From positions 24,954 to 88,953 of the forward strand of contig NZ_JADHEC010000012.1 in assembly GCF_015277675.1 (NCBI RefSeq): a stretch of DNA of 64,000 bases, read 5' to 3'. The notes beneath the pieces are model-generated. The model made no database searches, had not been told where the DNA came from, and saw only the letters and a list, made by a program, of their open reading frames with translations. The DNA is from Flavobacterium soyangense (GTDB lineage Bacteria; Bacteroidota; Bacteroidia; Flavobacteriales; Flavobacteriaceae). Below, in pieces: positions 35,117-46,351 of this stretch (position 1 is its first letter; each line of letters begins with the position of its first letter). The position numbers and the translations under genes were made by a program.

Positions 35117-36514
35117 ATGGATTCTCAAATAAAAAAAATACACCAACAATTGGTGTCCAAACAAATCACTTGCACCGCTTTGGTGCAAGAAAAATTAGAC
35201 CTGCTTAAACAAAATACTTATAACTCTGTCAATTCTTTGTTGGATACTTTGGCCTTGGAATTAGCGGCCAAAGTGGATGCCAAAATTGCAAAAGGAGAAA
35301 CCATAGGTTTGCTGGAAGGAATTCCTTTTGGGATTAAAGATGTGTATATGTTGCAAGGAACATACGCTACAGCAAGTTCTGAATTGCTAAAAAAATATAA
35401 ATCACCTTACACAGCTACTGCAATTCAAAAATTATTGGATGCAGGCGCTATTCCGTTAGTCAAAGAAAACTGTGATAGTTTTGGTCACGGATCTTCCAGT
35501 GAAAACACCATTTTTGGCGCTGTAAAAAACGCTATCGACCCAACATTAGTTGCTGGAGGTTCAAGCGGAGGTTCTGCCGTGAATGTTGCTAAAGAATATA
35601 CTGTGTTTTCTATCGGTGGCGATACAGGCGGTTCTATTCGTCAGCCTGCTGGTTACAATCATATTTATGGTTTTAAACCAACTTACGGAAGAATTTCCAG
35701 ATTTGGATTGATGGCTTATGCATCTTCTACGGATTGCGTTGGGCCATTGGCAAAATCAATTGAAGATATTCGAATTGTTTTGAATGTAATGAGCGGAAAA
35801 GATCCAAAAGATCAAACTTCAGTCGCTTCAACTGAAATTAGTGAAGATGCGATTGCAACTTCTGCTGTAAAAACAATTGGTTATTTTAAAAATTTTATCG
35901 AAAGTGATGCTATCGATAACCAAATAAAAGCTGATTTCTTGACAACTATCGAAAAGTTAAAAGCTAAAGGAATTGCTGTGGCAGCATTGGATTTTTTTAA
36001 ATCGGATATTTTAGTTTCAACCTATTATACATTGGCAATGGCAGAAACGGCTTCTAATTTATCCCGATTAGACGGAACAAATTACGGAAACCGTATTGAA
36101 GCGGAGAATTTAATTGAAACTTATGCAGTTACCCGTTCTGAAAACTTTTCGGAAGAAACAAAACGCAGAATTGTGGGTGGAAATCAAGTGTTGTCGCAAG
36201 GTTTTTCGGATGAAATCTATTTAAAAGGATTGGCTTTAAGAGATCAGATTTCGGAGAATTTCAGTAAAGATTTCGAAGAAGTGGATATTATTTTATCACC
36301 AGTAACACCAAGCACACCGCCTAAAATTGGAGACAGTTTAAAAGATCCATTGGCGATGTATTTGTCGGATGCGTATACAGTTGGTTTTAGTTTGGGGCAA
36401 TTACCCACTTTGACCGTGCCACAAGGAACAAGCACTGGATTGCAAATTACTGCGGCAAAAAACAATGATGAATTAGTATTGCAATTTGCAAACTTCTTAA
36501 AAGATACGATATAA
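35117..36514 (+). CDS. gatA: Amidotransferase subunit GatA (amidase)
   Basis: This 465-aa amidase-signature enzyme releases ammonia from glutamine or asparagine for tRNA-bound Asp or Glu. The Ser-cisSer-Lys triad is intact: Lys74 in GIKDV, Ser149 in GGSSGGS and Ser173 in GGDTGGSIRQPA. These have the same spacing as in Staphylococcus GatA (79/154/178). The family core KPTYGRISRFGLMAYASSTD follows. It starts one base after the gatC-like stop, and its last base is the first base of the gatB/aspS start (TAATGG overlap). GGDTGGS replaces the usual GSDTGGS, a mild change. Confidence 0.93.
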   Translation: MDSQIKKIHQQLVSKQITCTALVQEKLDLLKQNTYNSVNSLLDTLALELAAKVDAKIAKGETIGLLEGIPFGIKDVYMLQGTYATASSELLKKYKSPYTATAIQKLLDAGAIPLVKENCDSFGHGSSSENTIFGAVKNAIDPTLVAGGSSGGSAVNVAKEYTVFSIGGDTGGSIRQPAGYNHIYGFKPTYGRISRFGLMAYASSTDCVGPLAKSIEDIRIVLNVMSGKDPKDQTSVASTEISEDAIATSAVKTIGYFKNFIESDAIDNQIKADFLTTIEKLKAKGIAVAALDFFKSDILVSTYYTLAMAETASNLSRLDGTNYGNRIEAENLIETYAVTRSENFSEETKRRIVGGNQVLSQGFSDEIYLKGLALRDQISENFSKDFEEVDIILSPVTPSTPPKIGDSLKDPLAMYLSDAYTVGFSLGQLPTLTVPQGTSTGLQITAAKNNDELVLQFANFLKDTI

Positions 36515-39500
36515 TGGAATTGGAGCAATTAACGGCGGCTTTAAAAGCCCACGATTTAGAATTGGTAATTGGACTGGAAACACACGTTCGATTGAATACC
36601 AAAACCAAGTTGTTTTGTTCTTGTCCAAATCAAGAAATAGAAACACCTAATGAAAATATATGTTCGGTTTGTACGGGACAAATGGGTATTTTACCTGCCT
36701 TAAATAAAGAAGCGATTGTAAAGGCCATTTATTTTGGAAAAGCGGTAGATTCATCTTTTAGTAATGAAATAATCTCTTGGGATAGAAAGCATTACGAATA
36801 TCCGGACAACCCAAAAAACATTCAAATAACGCAATTTCACAATCCGATAATACCTGACGGACACGTTTCTTGTTACCGAAATGACGGTACGCAATTTACC
36901 GTGAATCTAACACAGGTTCATATTGAAGAAGATGCTGCAAAGTTGATGCACGAAAAGAAGATTTCGTTAGTCGATTTTAACAAAGCAGGTGTGCCATTAA
37001 TCGAAATTGTTACAGAGCCTTGCATCAGAAATATTGAAGATGCTTCGACTTATGCGCAGTACATTCAACGTATTGTTCAAAATTTGGGAATCTCTGAAGC
37101 AAATTTGGAAAAAGGAGAATTTAAATCTGATGTTTCTGTGTCTTTACGCAAAAAACACAGTTACGAATTAAACCCAAGAACGGAGATCAAAAACTTGAAC
37201 TCCTTTAAGTTTATGGTGGAAGCTCTAAAGGAAGAAGTAGAGAAACAATTAAATTATTTTATTGAGCACAAAGAGTTTAGACCTGACCAAACGACTGTAT
37301 TGTGGGATGCTGACTTAAAGCAAACCAAAGTAATGCGTAAAAAAGAATTTGAAGCGGATTATCGTTTTATTTCGGAGCCGGATTTGCCTTTTGTAAACAT
37401 TAAGGCTGAAATTGAAGCGATTAAAGTGGATACAAGCGCTTTGCCTTACGCTGTTGAATCTATTTTAATTAACGGTGGTGTTTTGCCTCAAGATGCCAAG
37501 TTTTTTACGGCAGATAAGTTACGTTCGCAAACATTCGTGGAGATAAATAACGAAATCAAAGATCCTTCGTTTGTGGCTAAAACTTTGACAAACAATATCA
37601 AGGCTGAAGATTATGCTGAAATTCATAGTATTTCCCATTTAACGGATATTTTCAAATTATTCAAATCGGAGAAAATCACGGCAGTTTTAGTTCAAAATGC
37701 CATTACGTCTTATTTAAAAGATCGAACTTTTGACTACAACAAGTACTTTGAAGAAAATACCATTTCTGAAGATAAAATTCAAGAAGTTATTGCTAAAGTA
37801 ATTTCAGAAAATGAAGCTGTTGCCAATGATATAAAAGCTGGAGACCAAGGAAAAGCAGGTATTTTAGTTGGTAAGGTTTTAGGAGTTATTGGAAAAGGTG
37901 CTAATGGTAAAGTAATTCGCCAAATTATTTTAGATAAACTCGGAGCAGCTGCTGTTTTAGAAAAGGGGCAAGCTTTTGAAAAGGTTTCGGCGGCAATAAT
38001 TATTGAGAATAAAGAAATTCAAGAAGAATCACTTCCTGAAATTCCTATTATTATAAAAGACGTTTATAGAACACATAAAATTTCACAATTATCAGAAGAA
38101 AATATTCAAGAAGAAGTGATGTTGTCAGGTTGGGTAGCCAGTGTTCGGGACCACGGTGAATTAATGTTTATCGATTTACGTGATTCGAGTTATGAAATTT
38201 TTCAAGTGCGAATCAGCAGGGAATCATTTCCTAACATTGATGAGTTGGTGAAATTAAAACCGGAATCTGTAATTTCAGTAACTGGTAAAGTAGTAGGGCG
38301 TAATGAAGATGATTATAATGCAGGTTTACGTACCGGTAAAATTGAATTGGAAACTTCAGCTTTAGAGATCTTAAACTTATCTAAAACATTGCCTTTTGAA
38401 ATAAAAAGAGCGGCAAAAACAAATGAATCAATTCGTTTTCAATATAAGTTTTTGGATCACAGAAATGAAGAGGTACGAAGAGCAATCGTAAACCGTCATA
38501 AAGTAATTAAATTATTGCGTGACATTTTAGACGAAGAAGAATTTTTAGAAATTGAGACGCCAATTTTAAGTGCGGGAACAGATGAAGGAGCACGTGAATT
38601 TATTGTTCCTACACGTAAAGGATCTGGTTTGTTTTATACATTACCGCAAGCACCACAACAGTTCAAACAGATGTTGATGGTAAGTGGTTATGAAAAATAT
38701 TTCCAAATTGCACGTTGTTTTAGAGATGAAGATTCTCGTGGAGATCGTCAACCAGAATTTACGCAATTGGATATCGAAATGGCATATGCCAGTATGCAAC
38801 AAATTATCGATTTGAACACCAAAATGTTTAATGAAGTAGTTAAGAAAATCTATGGCAACAAATGGATTTTGCGTCCGTTTGAAGTTATTACCTACAAAGA
38901 TGCAATGGATTTTTATGGTTGTGACAGACCCGATTTGCGTTATGGTTTAAAGATGCAAGACATTACGGCAATCGTAAAAGAGACCACTTTCCAAGTATTT
39001 AGTAAGCCAATTGAAGAAGGTGGAATTGTGAAATGCATAAAAGTTTCAGCTCAAGAGCAAGGAAGCAAACGTATGTCTAAAGGTCAAATCGAAAACCTTA
39101 CCGCTATTGCCCAACAGCACGGTTTAGGCGGGTTGGCTTATATTATTGTAAATGAAGACGAATTGCAATCGCCAATTATCAAGTTTTTAGGCGAAGATAT
39201 TGCTGCAGGAATTATAAAAGTGACCAATGCTCAAGTTGGTGATATTGTTTTCTTTTCAGCGGCGGATTATGCAACTGCGAACAAAGCTTTGGATGCCGTT
39301 CGCCAAGAAATGGGCAGAATATTGCATTTAATTAATCCGAAGGAATTACGTCCGGCTTGGGTTGTTGATTTTCCAATGTTTGAAAAAACAGAAGAAGGTA
39401 GATGGACATTTACACACAATCCGTTCTCAATGCCTGCTATTTATGATTTGCAAAAACATATGAATGGAACCGATGAAGAAATAGGGACAATTATTGCGCA

Positions 39501-39846
39501 ACAATACGATATAATCTTAAACGGATACGAAATAGGTGGAGGTTCAGTTCGTGCACATAAATCGGAGATTCTGGAAGCGACTTATAGAAATATGGGTTAC
39601 AACAAAGAAGAAATGATGAAAAGTGTGGGAACGATGTATAAAGCCTTTCAATACGGAGCACCGCCACACGGAGGAATTGCTTGGGGGATTGATCGTTTGA
39701 TGATGATTCTAGAGAAAAAAGCATCCATTCGAGAAGTTATGGCTTTCCCAAAGACAGGTTCTAGCGAAGATTTATTATTTGGTGCACCATCACTTTTATC
39801 GGATAAAAAAGTAGAAGAAATGAATGTTAGAATCATAAGAAAATAG
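36514..39846 (+). CDS. gatB/aspS: Fusion of amidotransferase GatB and aspartyl-tRNA synthetase
   Basis: One 1110-aa gene encodes two enzymes. Residues 1 to about 505 are GatB: a kinase-like N-terminal domain (ETHVRLNTKTKLFCSC; YPDNPKNIQITQF), the helical domain and a YqeY-like tRNA-binding tail. Residues 517-1110 are a full AspRS beginning VYRTHKISQL, exactly where a separate AspRS would start with Met. It has an OB-fold anticodon domain, motif 2 ARCFRDEDSRGDRQPEFTQL and motif 3 AWGIDRLMMILE. The OB fold reads RDHG. His547 corresponds to His31 of non-discriminating AspRS, where E. coli has Leu. The protein should make Asp-tRNA(Asn) and hand it to GatB. A terminator follows at 39876. I see no frameshift or internal start at the junction. 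Confidence 0.95.
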   Translation: MELEQLTAALKAHDLELVIGLETHVRLNTKTKLFCSCPNQEIETPNENICSVCTGQMGILPALNKEAIVKAIYFGKAVDSSFSNEIISWDRKHYEYPDNPKNIQITQFHNPIIPDGHVSCYRNDGTQFTVNLTQVHIEEDAAKLMHEKKISLVDFNKAGVPLIEIVTEPCIRNIEDASTYAQYIQRIVQNLGISEANLEKGEFKSDVSVSLRKKHSYELNPRTEIKNLNSFKFMVEALKEEVEKQLNYFIEHKEFRPDQTTVLWDADLKQTKVMRKKEFEADYRFISEPDLPFVNIKAEIEAIKVDTSALPYAVESILINGGVLPQDAKFFTADKLRSQTFVEINNEIKDPSFVAKTLTNNIKAEDYAEIHSISHLTDIFKLFKSEKITAVLVQNAITSYLKDRTFDYNKYFEENTISEDKIQEVIAKVISENEAVANDIKAGDQGKAGILVGKVLGVIGKGANGKVIRQIILDKLGAAAVLEKGQAFEKVSAAIIIENKEIQEESLPEIPIIIKDVYRTHKISQLSEENIQEEVMLSGWVASVRDHGELMFIDLRDSSYEIFQVRISRESFPNIDELVKLKPESVISVTGKVVGRNEDDYNAGLRTGKIELETSALEILNLSKTLPFEIKRAAKTNESIRFQYKFLDHRNEEVRRAIVNRHKVIKLLRDILDEEEFLEIETPILSAGTDEGAREFIVPTRKGSGLFYTLPQAPQQFKQMLMVSGYEKYFQIARCFRDEDSRGDRQPEFTQLDIEMAYASMQQIIDLNTKMFNEVVKKIYGNKWILRPFEVITYKDAMDFYGCDRPDLRYGLKMQDITAIVKETTFQVFSKPIEEGGIVKCIKVSAQEQGSKRMSKGQIENLTAIAQQHGLGGLAYIIVNEDELQSPIIKFLGEDIAAGIIKVTNAQVGDIVFFSAADYATANKALDAVRQEMGRILHLINPKELRPAWVVDFPMFEKTEEGRWTFTHNPFSMPAIYDLQKHMNGTDEEIGTIIAQQYDIILNGYEIGGGSVRAHKSEILEATYRNMGYNKEEMMKSVGTMYKAFQYGAPPHGGIAWGIDRLMMILEKKASIREVMAFPKTGSSEDLLFGAPSLLSDKKVEEMNVRIIRK

Positions 39847-39875
39847 ATTAGATTTAATTATCTTAATCCATTTAA

Positions 39876-39904
39876 AAACGTTCTCAATTTGAGAGCGTTT
39901 TTTA
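39876..39904 (+). terminator. Terminator after gatB/aspS
   Basis: AAACGTTCTC (39876-39885) pairs with GAGAGCGTTT (39891-39900) with one G-T pair and an AATTT loop. A T-run follows. Confidence 0.8.
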
Positions 39905-39982
39905 TTGTAAAAAAAAGTCTAAAATGTTAATAACTTAACGACTTAAACCTCGATTTTATCCATTAAATCCTATGCATTTTTA

Positions 39983-39990
39983 TATATTTG
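39983..39990 (+). promoter_or_regulatory. -7 promoter element of gyrB
   Basis: TATATTTG is an exact TAnnTTTG match 38 bases before the gyrB ATG. Confidence 0.55.
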
Positions 39991-40022
39991 CTTGTTATAA
40001 AAAAAATACATTTTTAGAGTAA

Positions 40023-41969
<1,947 letters not shown>

Positions 41970-42012
41970 TTTTATATTATAACTAAATTAAATAACAACA
42001 AAACAACATAAA

Positions 42013-42948
42013 ATGAAAGTTACAATTGTAGGAGCAGGAAATGTGGGAGCATCTTGTGCAGATTCAATTTCGTATAGAGGAATTGCAAGTGAAGTAGTAT
42101 TATTAGATATTAGAGAAGGTTTTGCCGAAGGTAAAGCAATGGATATTTCTCAATGTGCTACCAATACAGGTTTTAATACCAAAGTATCTGGTGTGACAAG
42201 TGATTATTCTAAAACAGCAAATAGCGATGTAGTAGTGATTACTTCAGGAATCCCAAGAAAACCAGGAATGACTCGTGAAGAATTAATAGGTATCAATGCG
42301 GGAATTGTGAAAACGGTTGCTGATAATGTTTTAACACATTCTCCAAATGCAATTATTGTCGTAGTTTCAAACCCTATGGATACAATGACTTATTTGACAT
42401 TAAAAGCTACAGGTTTGCCAAAAAACAGAATCATAGGAATGGGCGGAGCACTTGATAGCTCTCGTTTTAGATATTATTTGTCAAAAGCATTGGACAAACC
42501 ATCAAATGATGTTTCTGCTATGGTTATTGGTGGTCACGGAGATACAACTATGATTCCATTGACAAGATTGGCTTCTTATAATGGTATTCCGGTTTCTGAA
42601 TTTTTATCAGGAGAAGAATTAGCTAAAGTTGCTGCTGATACAATGGTTGGTGGAGCAACATTAACTGGACTTTTAGGAACTTCAGCTTGGTATGCGCCGG
42701 GAGCTTCTGTTGCGTATTTAGTAGATAGTATCTTGAATGACCAAAAGAAAATGATTGCTTGTTCAGTAATGTTAGAAGGTGAATACGGTCAAAGCGATAT
42801 TTGTATCGGCGTTCCTTGTATTATAGGTAAGAACGGAATTGAAGAAATTCTTGACATCAAATTAAGCGATGCTGAAAAAGCGGCTTTCGCCAAAAGTGCA
42901 GATGCTGTAAGAAATATGAATGCTGACCTAAAATCAATTTTAGCATAA
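42013..42948 (+). CDS. mdh: Malate dehydrogenase, LDH-like type
   Basis: This enzyme oxidises malate to oxaloacetate with NAD in the TCA cycle. Its 311 residues begin with the Rossmann loop GAGNVGASCA and LDIREGFAEGKAMDI. The catalytic His is in IGGHGDTTMIP, and SRFRYYLSKAL and TSGIPRKPGMTR carry the substrate-binding arginines. The length and motifs fit the tetrameric LDH-like group used by Bacteroidota. A strong terminator follows at 42971. It may be cotranscribed with gyrB. Confidence 0.96.
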   Translation: MKVTIVGAGNVGASCADSISYRGIASEVVLLDIREGFAEGKAMDISQCATNTGFNTKVSGVTSDYSKTANSDVVVITSGIPRKPGMTREELIGINAGIVKTVADNVLTHSPNAIIVVVSNPMDTMTYLTLKATGLPKNRIIGMGGALDSSRFRYYLSKALDKPSNDVSAMVIGGHGDTTMIPLTRLASYNGIPVSEFLSGEELAKVAADTMVGGATLTGLLGTSAWYAPGASVAYLVDSILNDQKKMIACSVMLEGEYGQSDICIGVPCIIGKNGIEEILDIKLSDAEKAAFAKSADAVRNMNADLKSILA

Positions 42949-42970
42949 TAATTTTGGTATAAAACAGAGA

Positions 42971-42997
42971 AGACTGCACTTTTGCAGTCTTTTTTTT
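42971..42997 (+). terminator. Strong terminator after mdh
   Basis: AGACTGCA (42971-42978) pairs perfectly with TGCAGTCT (42983-42990) around a CTTT loop. Seven T follow. Confidence 0.88.
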
Positions 42998-43017
42998 GAC
43001 ATTAATCAATAAATAAA

Positions 43018-43048
43018 TTGGTTAATCTTTGCGTTAATTATATATTTG
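43018..43048 (+). promoter_or_regulatory. secDF promoter
   Basis: TTG at 43018-43020 and TATATTTG at 43041-43048 are 20 bases apart, a full match to the Bacteroidota promoter. The leader to the ATG at 43172 is about 120 bases. Confidence 0.6.
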
Positions 43049-43171
43049 CTCGGTCAAAAAATAATGAGATAAATCACGACGTTTTATTTTTAGATAAAAG
43101 CAGTGGTTATGGCTTATTTTACAAGGGTTTAAACCAAAAAAAATTCATTAAACAATTAACTTTTAGTAATA

Positions 43172-46144
43172 ATGCAGAATAAAGGACTTATTAAATTTTT
43201 CGCAATTCTATTTGCATTGGTAAGCATTTACCAACTTTCGTTCACTTTCGTTTCAAGCAAAGTCAAAAACGATGCAAAAACTTTTGCTAATGGAAATCCT
43301 GATAAAGAATTAAAATATTTGGATTCCATTGGAAAAGAAAATGTTTTCAATCTTGGGTTTACCAATTTTACTTTCAACGAAGTAAAAGATAAGCAAATCA
43401 ACAAAGGTCTTGACTTAGAAGGTGGTATTAACGTGATATTGCAAATATCTGTAAAAGATGTTTTGAAAGGATTAGCCAATAATTCTAAAAATCCGGTTTT
43501 CAATAAATCGTTAGCTGATGCAACTGCAAACCAAAGAGGAAATCAAGCCTATATTGATGCCTTTTTCGAAGCATTTGATGCAAATTCTAAAGGAACAGTA
43601 AAACTGGCTTCTCCTGATATTTTTGCAAACAGAACTTTGCAAGGTGAAGATGGAATTAATTTTCAAATGACCGATGCCGAAGCGCAAAAAGTAATTCGTA
43701 AAAAAGTAGATGAATCAGTTGATAGTGCTTTTGGAGTATTAAGAAAACGTATAGATCAATTTGGTGTGACACAACCTAATATTCAAAAATTAGGAAATTC
43801 AGGGCAAATTCTTGTTGAACTTCCGGGTGCAAAAGATGTAGACCGCGCTAAAAAATTATTATCAAGTACTGCTCAACTCCAATTTTGGGAAACATACAAA
43901 ATAGATGAAATTGGTAATTTCTTATTGGCTGCAAATGAAGCCTTGAAAAAAACCGAAATCAAATCTCCAGAAGTTAAAGCAGTTGTTAAAGATACTTTGA
44001 GTGCGTTATTAACTGACAAAAAAGATTCATCTGCTACAAAAAAAGGAAATAATCCTATTCTTGATAAAATTATTCAACAAGGTGGAGGACCAGTTTTGGG
44101 ACTTTTCTCTCCAAAAGATACTGCAGTTGTAGGTGGTTATTTGAGAAGAGCTGATATTAGAGTTTTATTGGCACAAGACCAGCATTATGCAAAATTTGTT
44201 TGGGGAAAACCTACAACTCTTAAAGATGCAAAAGGAAAAGAAATTGATGCAGTAGAATTATATGCTTTAAAAGGCAATAGAGACGATGTAGCTGCAATGA
44301 GTGGTGGTGTTGTTACTGATGCTAAAGATTCATTCGACCAGTCAGGCAAACCTGCGGTAACTATGCAAATGAATGGTCAGGGAGCAAAAGCTTGGGAAGA
44401 ATTAACAGGAAGAGCTTATACTCAAAAAAGCAATATAGCCATTGTTTTGGACAACATTGTATATTCTGCACCAGGAGTTTCTAGCGGTCCAATTTCAGGA
44501 GGTAGATCTGAGATTTCAGGCACTTTTGATATTTCAGAAACAAAAGATTTAGCTAACGTATTAAGAGCAGGTAAACTGCCCGCTGCCGCAGATATTATTC
44601 AGTCAGATGTTGTTGGGCCATCCTTAGGACAGGAAGCTATTGACAATGGGACGAATTCGGCTCTTATTGGGTTATTATTAGTGTCACTTTGGATGATGGT
44701 TTATTACGGAAAAGCTGGTTGGTATGCTAATGTTGCATTGGCAGTCAACTTATTATTCTTATTCGGAATTTTAGCAAGTTTAGGTGCTGTACTTACTTTA
44801 CCGGGTATTGCTGGTATTGTTTTGACAATGGGTACTGCGGTGGATGCGAATATCATCATCTATGAAAGAGCAAAAGAGGAACTTCGTTCTGGAAAATCAC
44901 TCGAAGAAGCTGTAAAAGCATCTTACGGTTGGAAAGGAGCAATGCGTTCTATTGTAGATGCAAACGTAACCCACATATTAACTGGTGGGGTTTTGTTTAT
45001 TTTTGGTTCTGGACCAATAAAAGGATTTGCAACTACCTTGTTAATTGGTATCATTACCTCATTGTTTACCTCGATCTTTATTGCTAGAATTTTTATTGAT
45101 TGGACTATAAGCAAAAATAATAAATTGTCATTTGTAACTAGTTTTTCTAAAAATTTCTTTACGAATTTCCATTTTGATTTCTTGAAAATAAAGAAATGGA
45201 CTTATGCATTTTCTGCTATTGTAACTATTGTGAGTATTTATTCATTAGCTACAAATGGTTTGGATCAGGGTGTTGATTTTGTTGGAGGAAGAACTTTTCA
45301 GGTTCGTTTTGAAAAACCAATCGAAGTTGAAGTAGTAAAAGCAGAATTAGGTAAAGTATTTGATGGTAGTGCCGAAGTGAAAGTTTTTGGTAAAGACAAT
45401 CAATTAAAAATTACCACAAAATATAAGGTACAAGAGCATGGAATACAAGCAGATCAAGATGTAAATAAATTGTTGTATGATAATTTGAAAAAACATTATT
45501 CTGCAGGTTTAACTTATGACAAATTTGTAAATGCTTACGAAGGTAAAAAATTCGGTATTGTTCAAGCTTCAAAAGTTGGGCCAACGGTTGCTGAAGATAT
45601 TAAAACCAACGCTTACTGGGCTGTACTTGGTGCTATGCTTATTGTAGGGCTTTATTTAGTAATCAGTTTTAGAAAATGGCAATACAGTTTAGGTGCGATT
45701 GCAGCAGTAATACACGACGTTATTTTCGTATTGGGAATTTACTCTTTGTGTTACAAATTTATGCCTTTTGGTATGGAAATAGACCAGCACTTTATAGCTG
45801 CGATTCTTACTGTTATTGGTTATTCTATGAATGATACCGTAATTGTATTTGATAGAGTTCGTGAATTTTTGGATGGTAAAAAAGCCAAAGGAAATTTCAA
45901 CAGTATTGTAAACCAATCTATTAATAGTACAATGTCTAGAACCATTAACACTTCATTGACAATGATTATGGTATTGTTGATTATGTTTATTTTTGGAGGA
46001 GAATCAATTAGAGGATTTATCTTTGCAATGCTTATAGGTATTGTAGTTGGGACTTACTCTTCACTATTTATCGCAACTCCTGTTTTGTGCGATACAATGT
46101 CTGAAGAAGAACATAAAAAAATTGAACGTGAGCATAATGTTTAA
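43172..46144 (+). CDS. secDF: Protein translocase SecDF (fused SecD and SecF)
   Basis: This 990-aa inner-membrane protein uses the proton motive force to help proteins leave the Sec channel. The SecD half has an N-terminal helix, a large periplasmic region with the DLEGGINVILQ motif and a helical block with AVDANIIIYERAKEEL. The SecF half starts near residue 650, with GVDFVGGRTFQVRF and later YSMNDTVIVFDRVRE. Fused SecDF is normal in Bacteroidota and Bacillus. Transcription is from 43018; a terminator lies at 46175. The 120-base leader is long for this genome but shows no clear structure. Confidence 0.97.
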   Translation: MQNKGLIKFFAILFALVSIYQLSFTFVSSKVKNDAKTFANGNPDKELKYLDSIGKENVFNLGFTNFTFNEVKDKQINKGLDLEGGINVILQISVKDVLKGLANNSKNPVFNKSLADATANQRGNQAYIDAFFEAFDANSKGTVKLASPDIFANRTLQGEDGINFQMTDAEAQKVIRKKVDESVDSAFGVLRKRIDQFGVTQPNIQKLGNSGQILVELPGAKDVDRAKKLLSSTAQLQFWETYKIDEIGNFLLAANEALKKTEIKSPEVKAVVKDTLSALLTDKKDSSATKKGNNPILDKIIQQGGGPVLGLFSPKDTAVVGGYLRRADIRVLLAQDQHYAKFVWGKPTTLKDAKGKEIDAVELYALKGNRDDVAAMSGGVVTDAKDSFDQSGKPAVTMQMNGQGAKAWEELTGRAYTQKSNIAIVLDNIVYSAPGVSSGPISGGRSEISGTFDISETKDLANVLRAGKLPAAADIIQSDVVGPSLGQEAIDNGTNSALIGLLLVSLWMMVYYGKAGWYANVALAVNLLFLFGILASLGAVLTLPGIAGIVLTMGTAVDANIIIYERAKEELRSGKSLEEAVKASYGWKGAMRSIVDANVTHILTGGVLFIFGSGPIKGFATTLLIGIITSLFTSIFIARIFIDWTISKNNKLSFVTSFSKNFFTNFHFDFLKIKKWTYAFSAIVTIVSIYSLATNGLDQGVDFVGGRTFQVRFEKPIEVEVVKAELGKVFDGSAEVKVFGKDNQLKITTKYKVQEHGIQADQDVNKLLYDNLKKHYSAGLTYDKFVNAYEGKKFGIVQASKVGPTVAEDIKTNAYWAVLGAMLIVGLYLVISFRKWQYSLGAIAAVIHDVIFVLGIYSLCYKFMPFGMEIDQHFIAAILTVIGYSMNDTVIVFDRVREFLDGKKAKGNFNSIVNQSINSTMSRTINTSLTMIMVLLIMFIFGGESIRGFIFAMLIGIVVGTYSSLFIATPVLCDTMSEEEHKKIEREHNV

Positions 46145-46174
46145 AATGAATTAGATTTTAATAAATTATAAGAA

Positions 46175-46204
46175 AGGCCCGAATTTTATACGGGTCTTTT
46201 TTTT
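46175..46204 (+). terminator. Terminator after secDF
   Basis: AGGCCCG (46175-46181) pairs with CGGGTCT (46191-46197) with one G-T pair. A run of eight or so T follows. Confidence 0.85.
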
Positions 46205-46351
46205 GTACAAAAACTTTTCTATTATAGGATATTTTATTTCTAAGTGGATAATAATTATGGATTTAGTTTTGTTGAAGAGTCAAATTTTATATATTTACGA
46301 ATAATTGCTATAATTCCCCCAGATTTTAAAGCAACCTAAATACCTATAATT

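Noticed and set aside
43049..43171. Possible riboswitch in the 120-base secDF leader
   Set aside because: I found no stable stem or known aptamer pattern; the length alone is not evidence.
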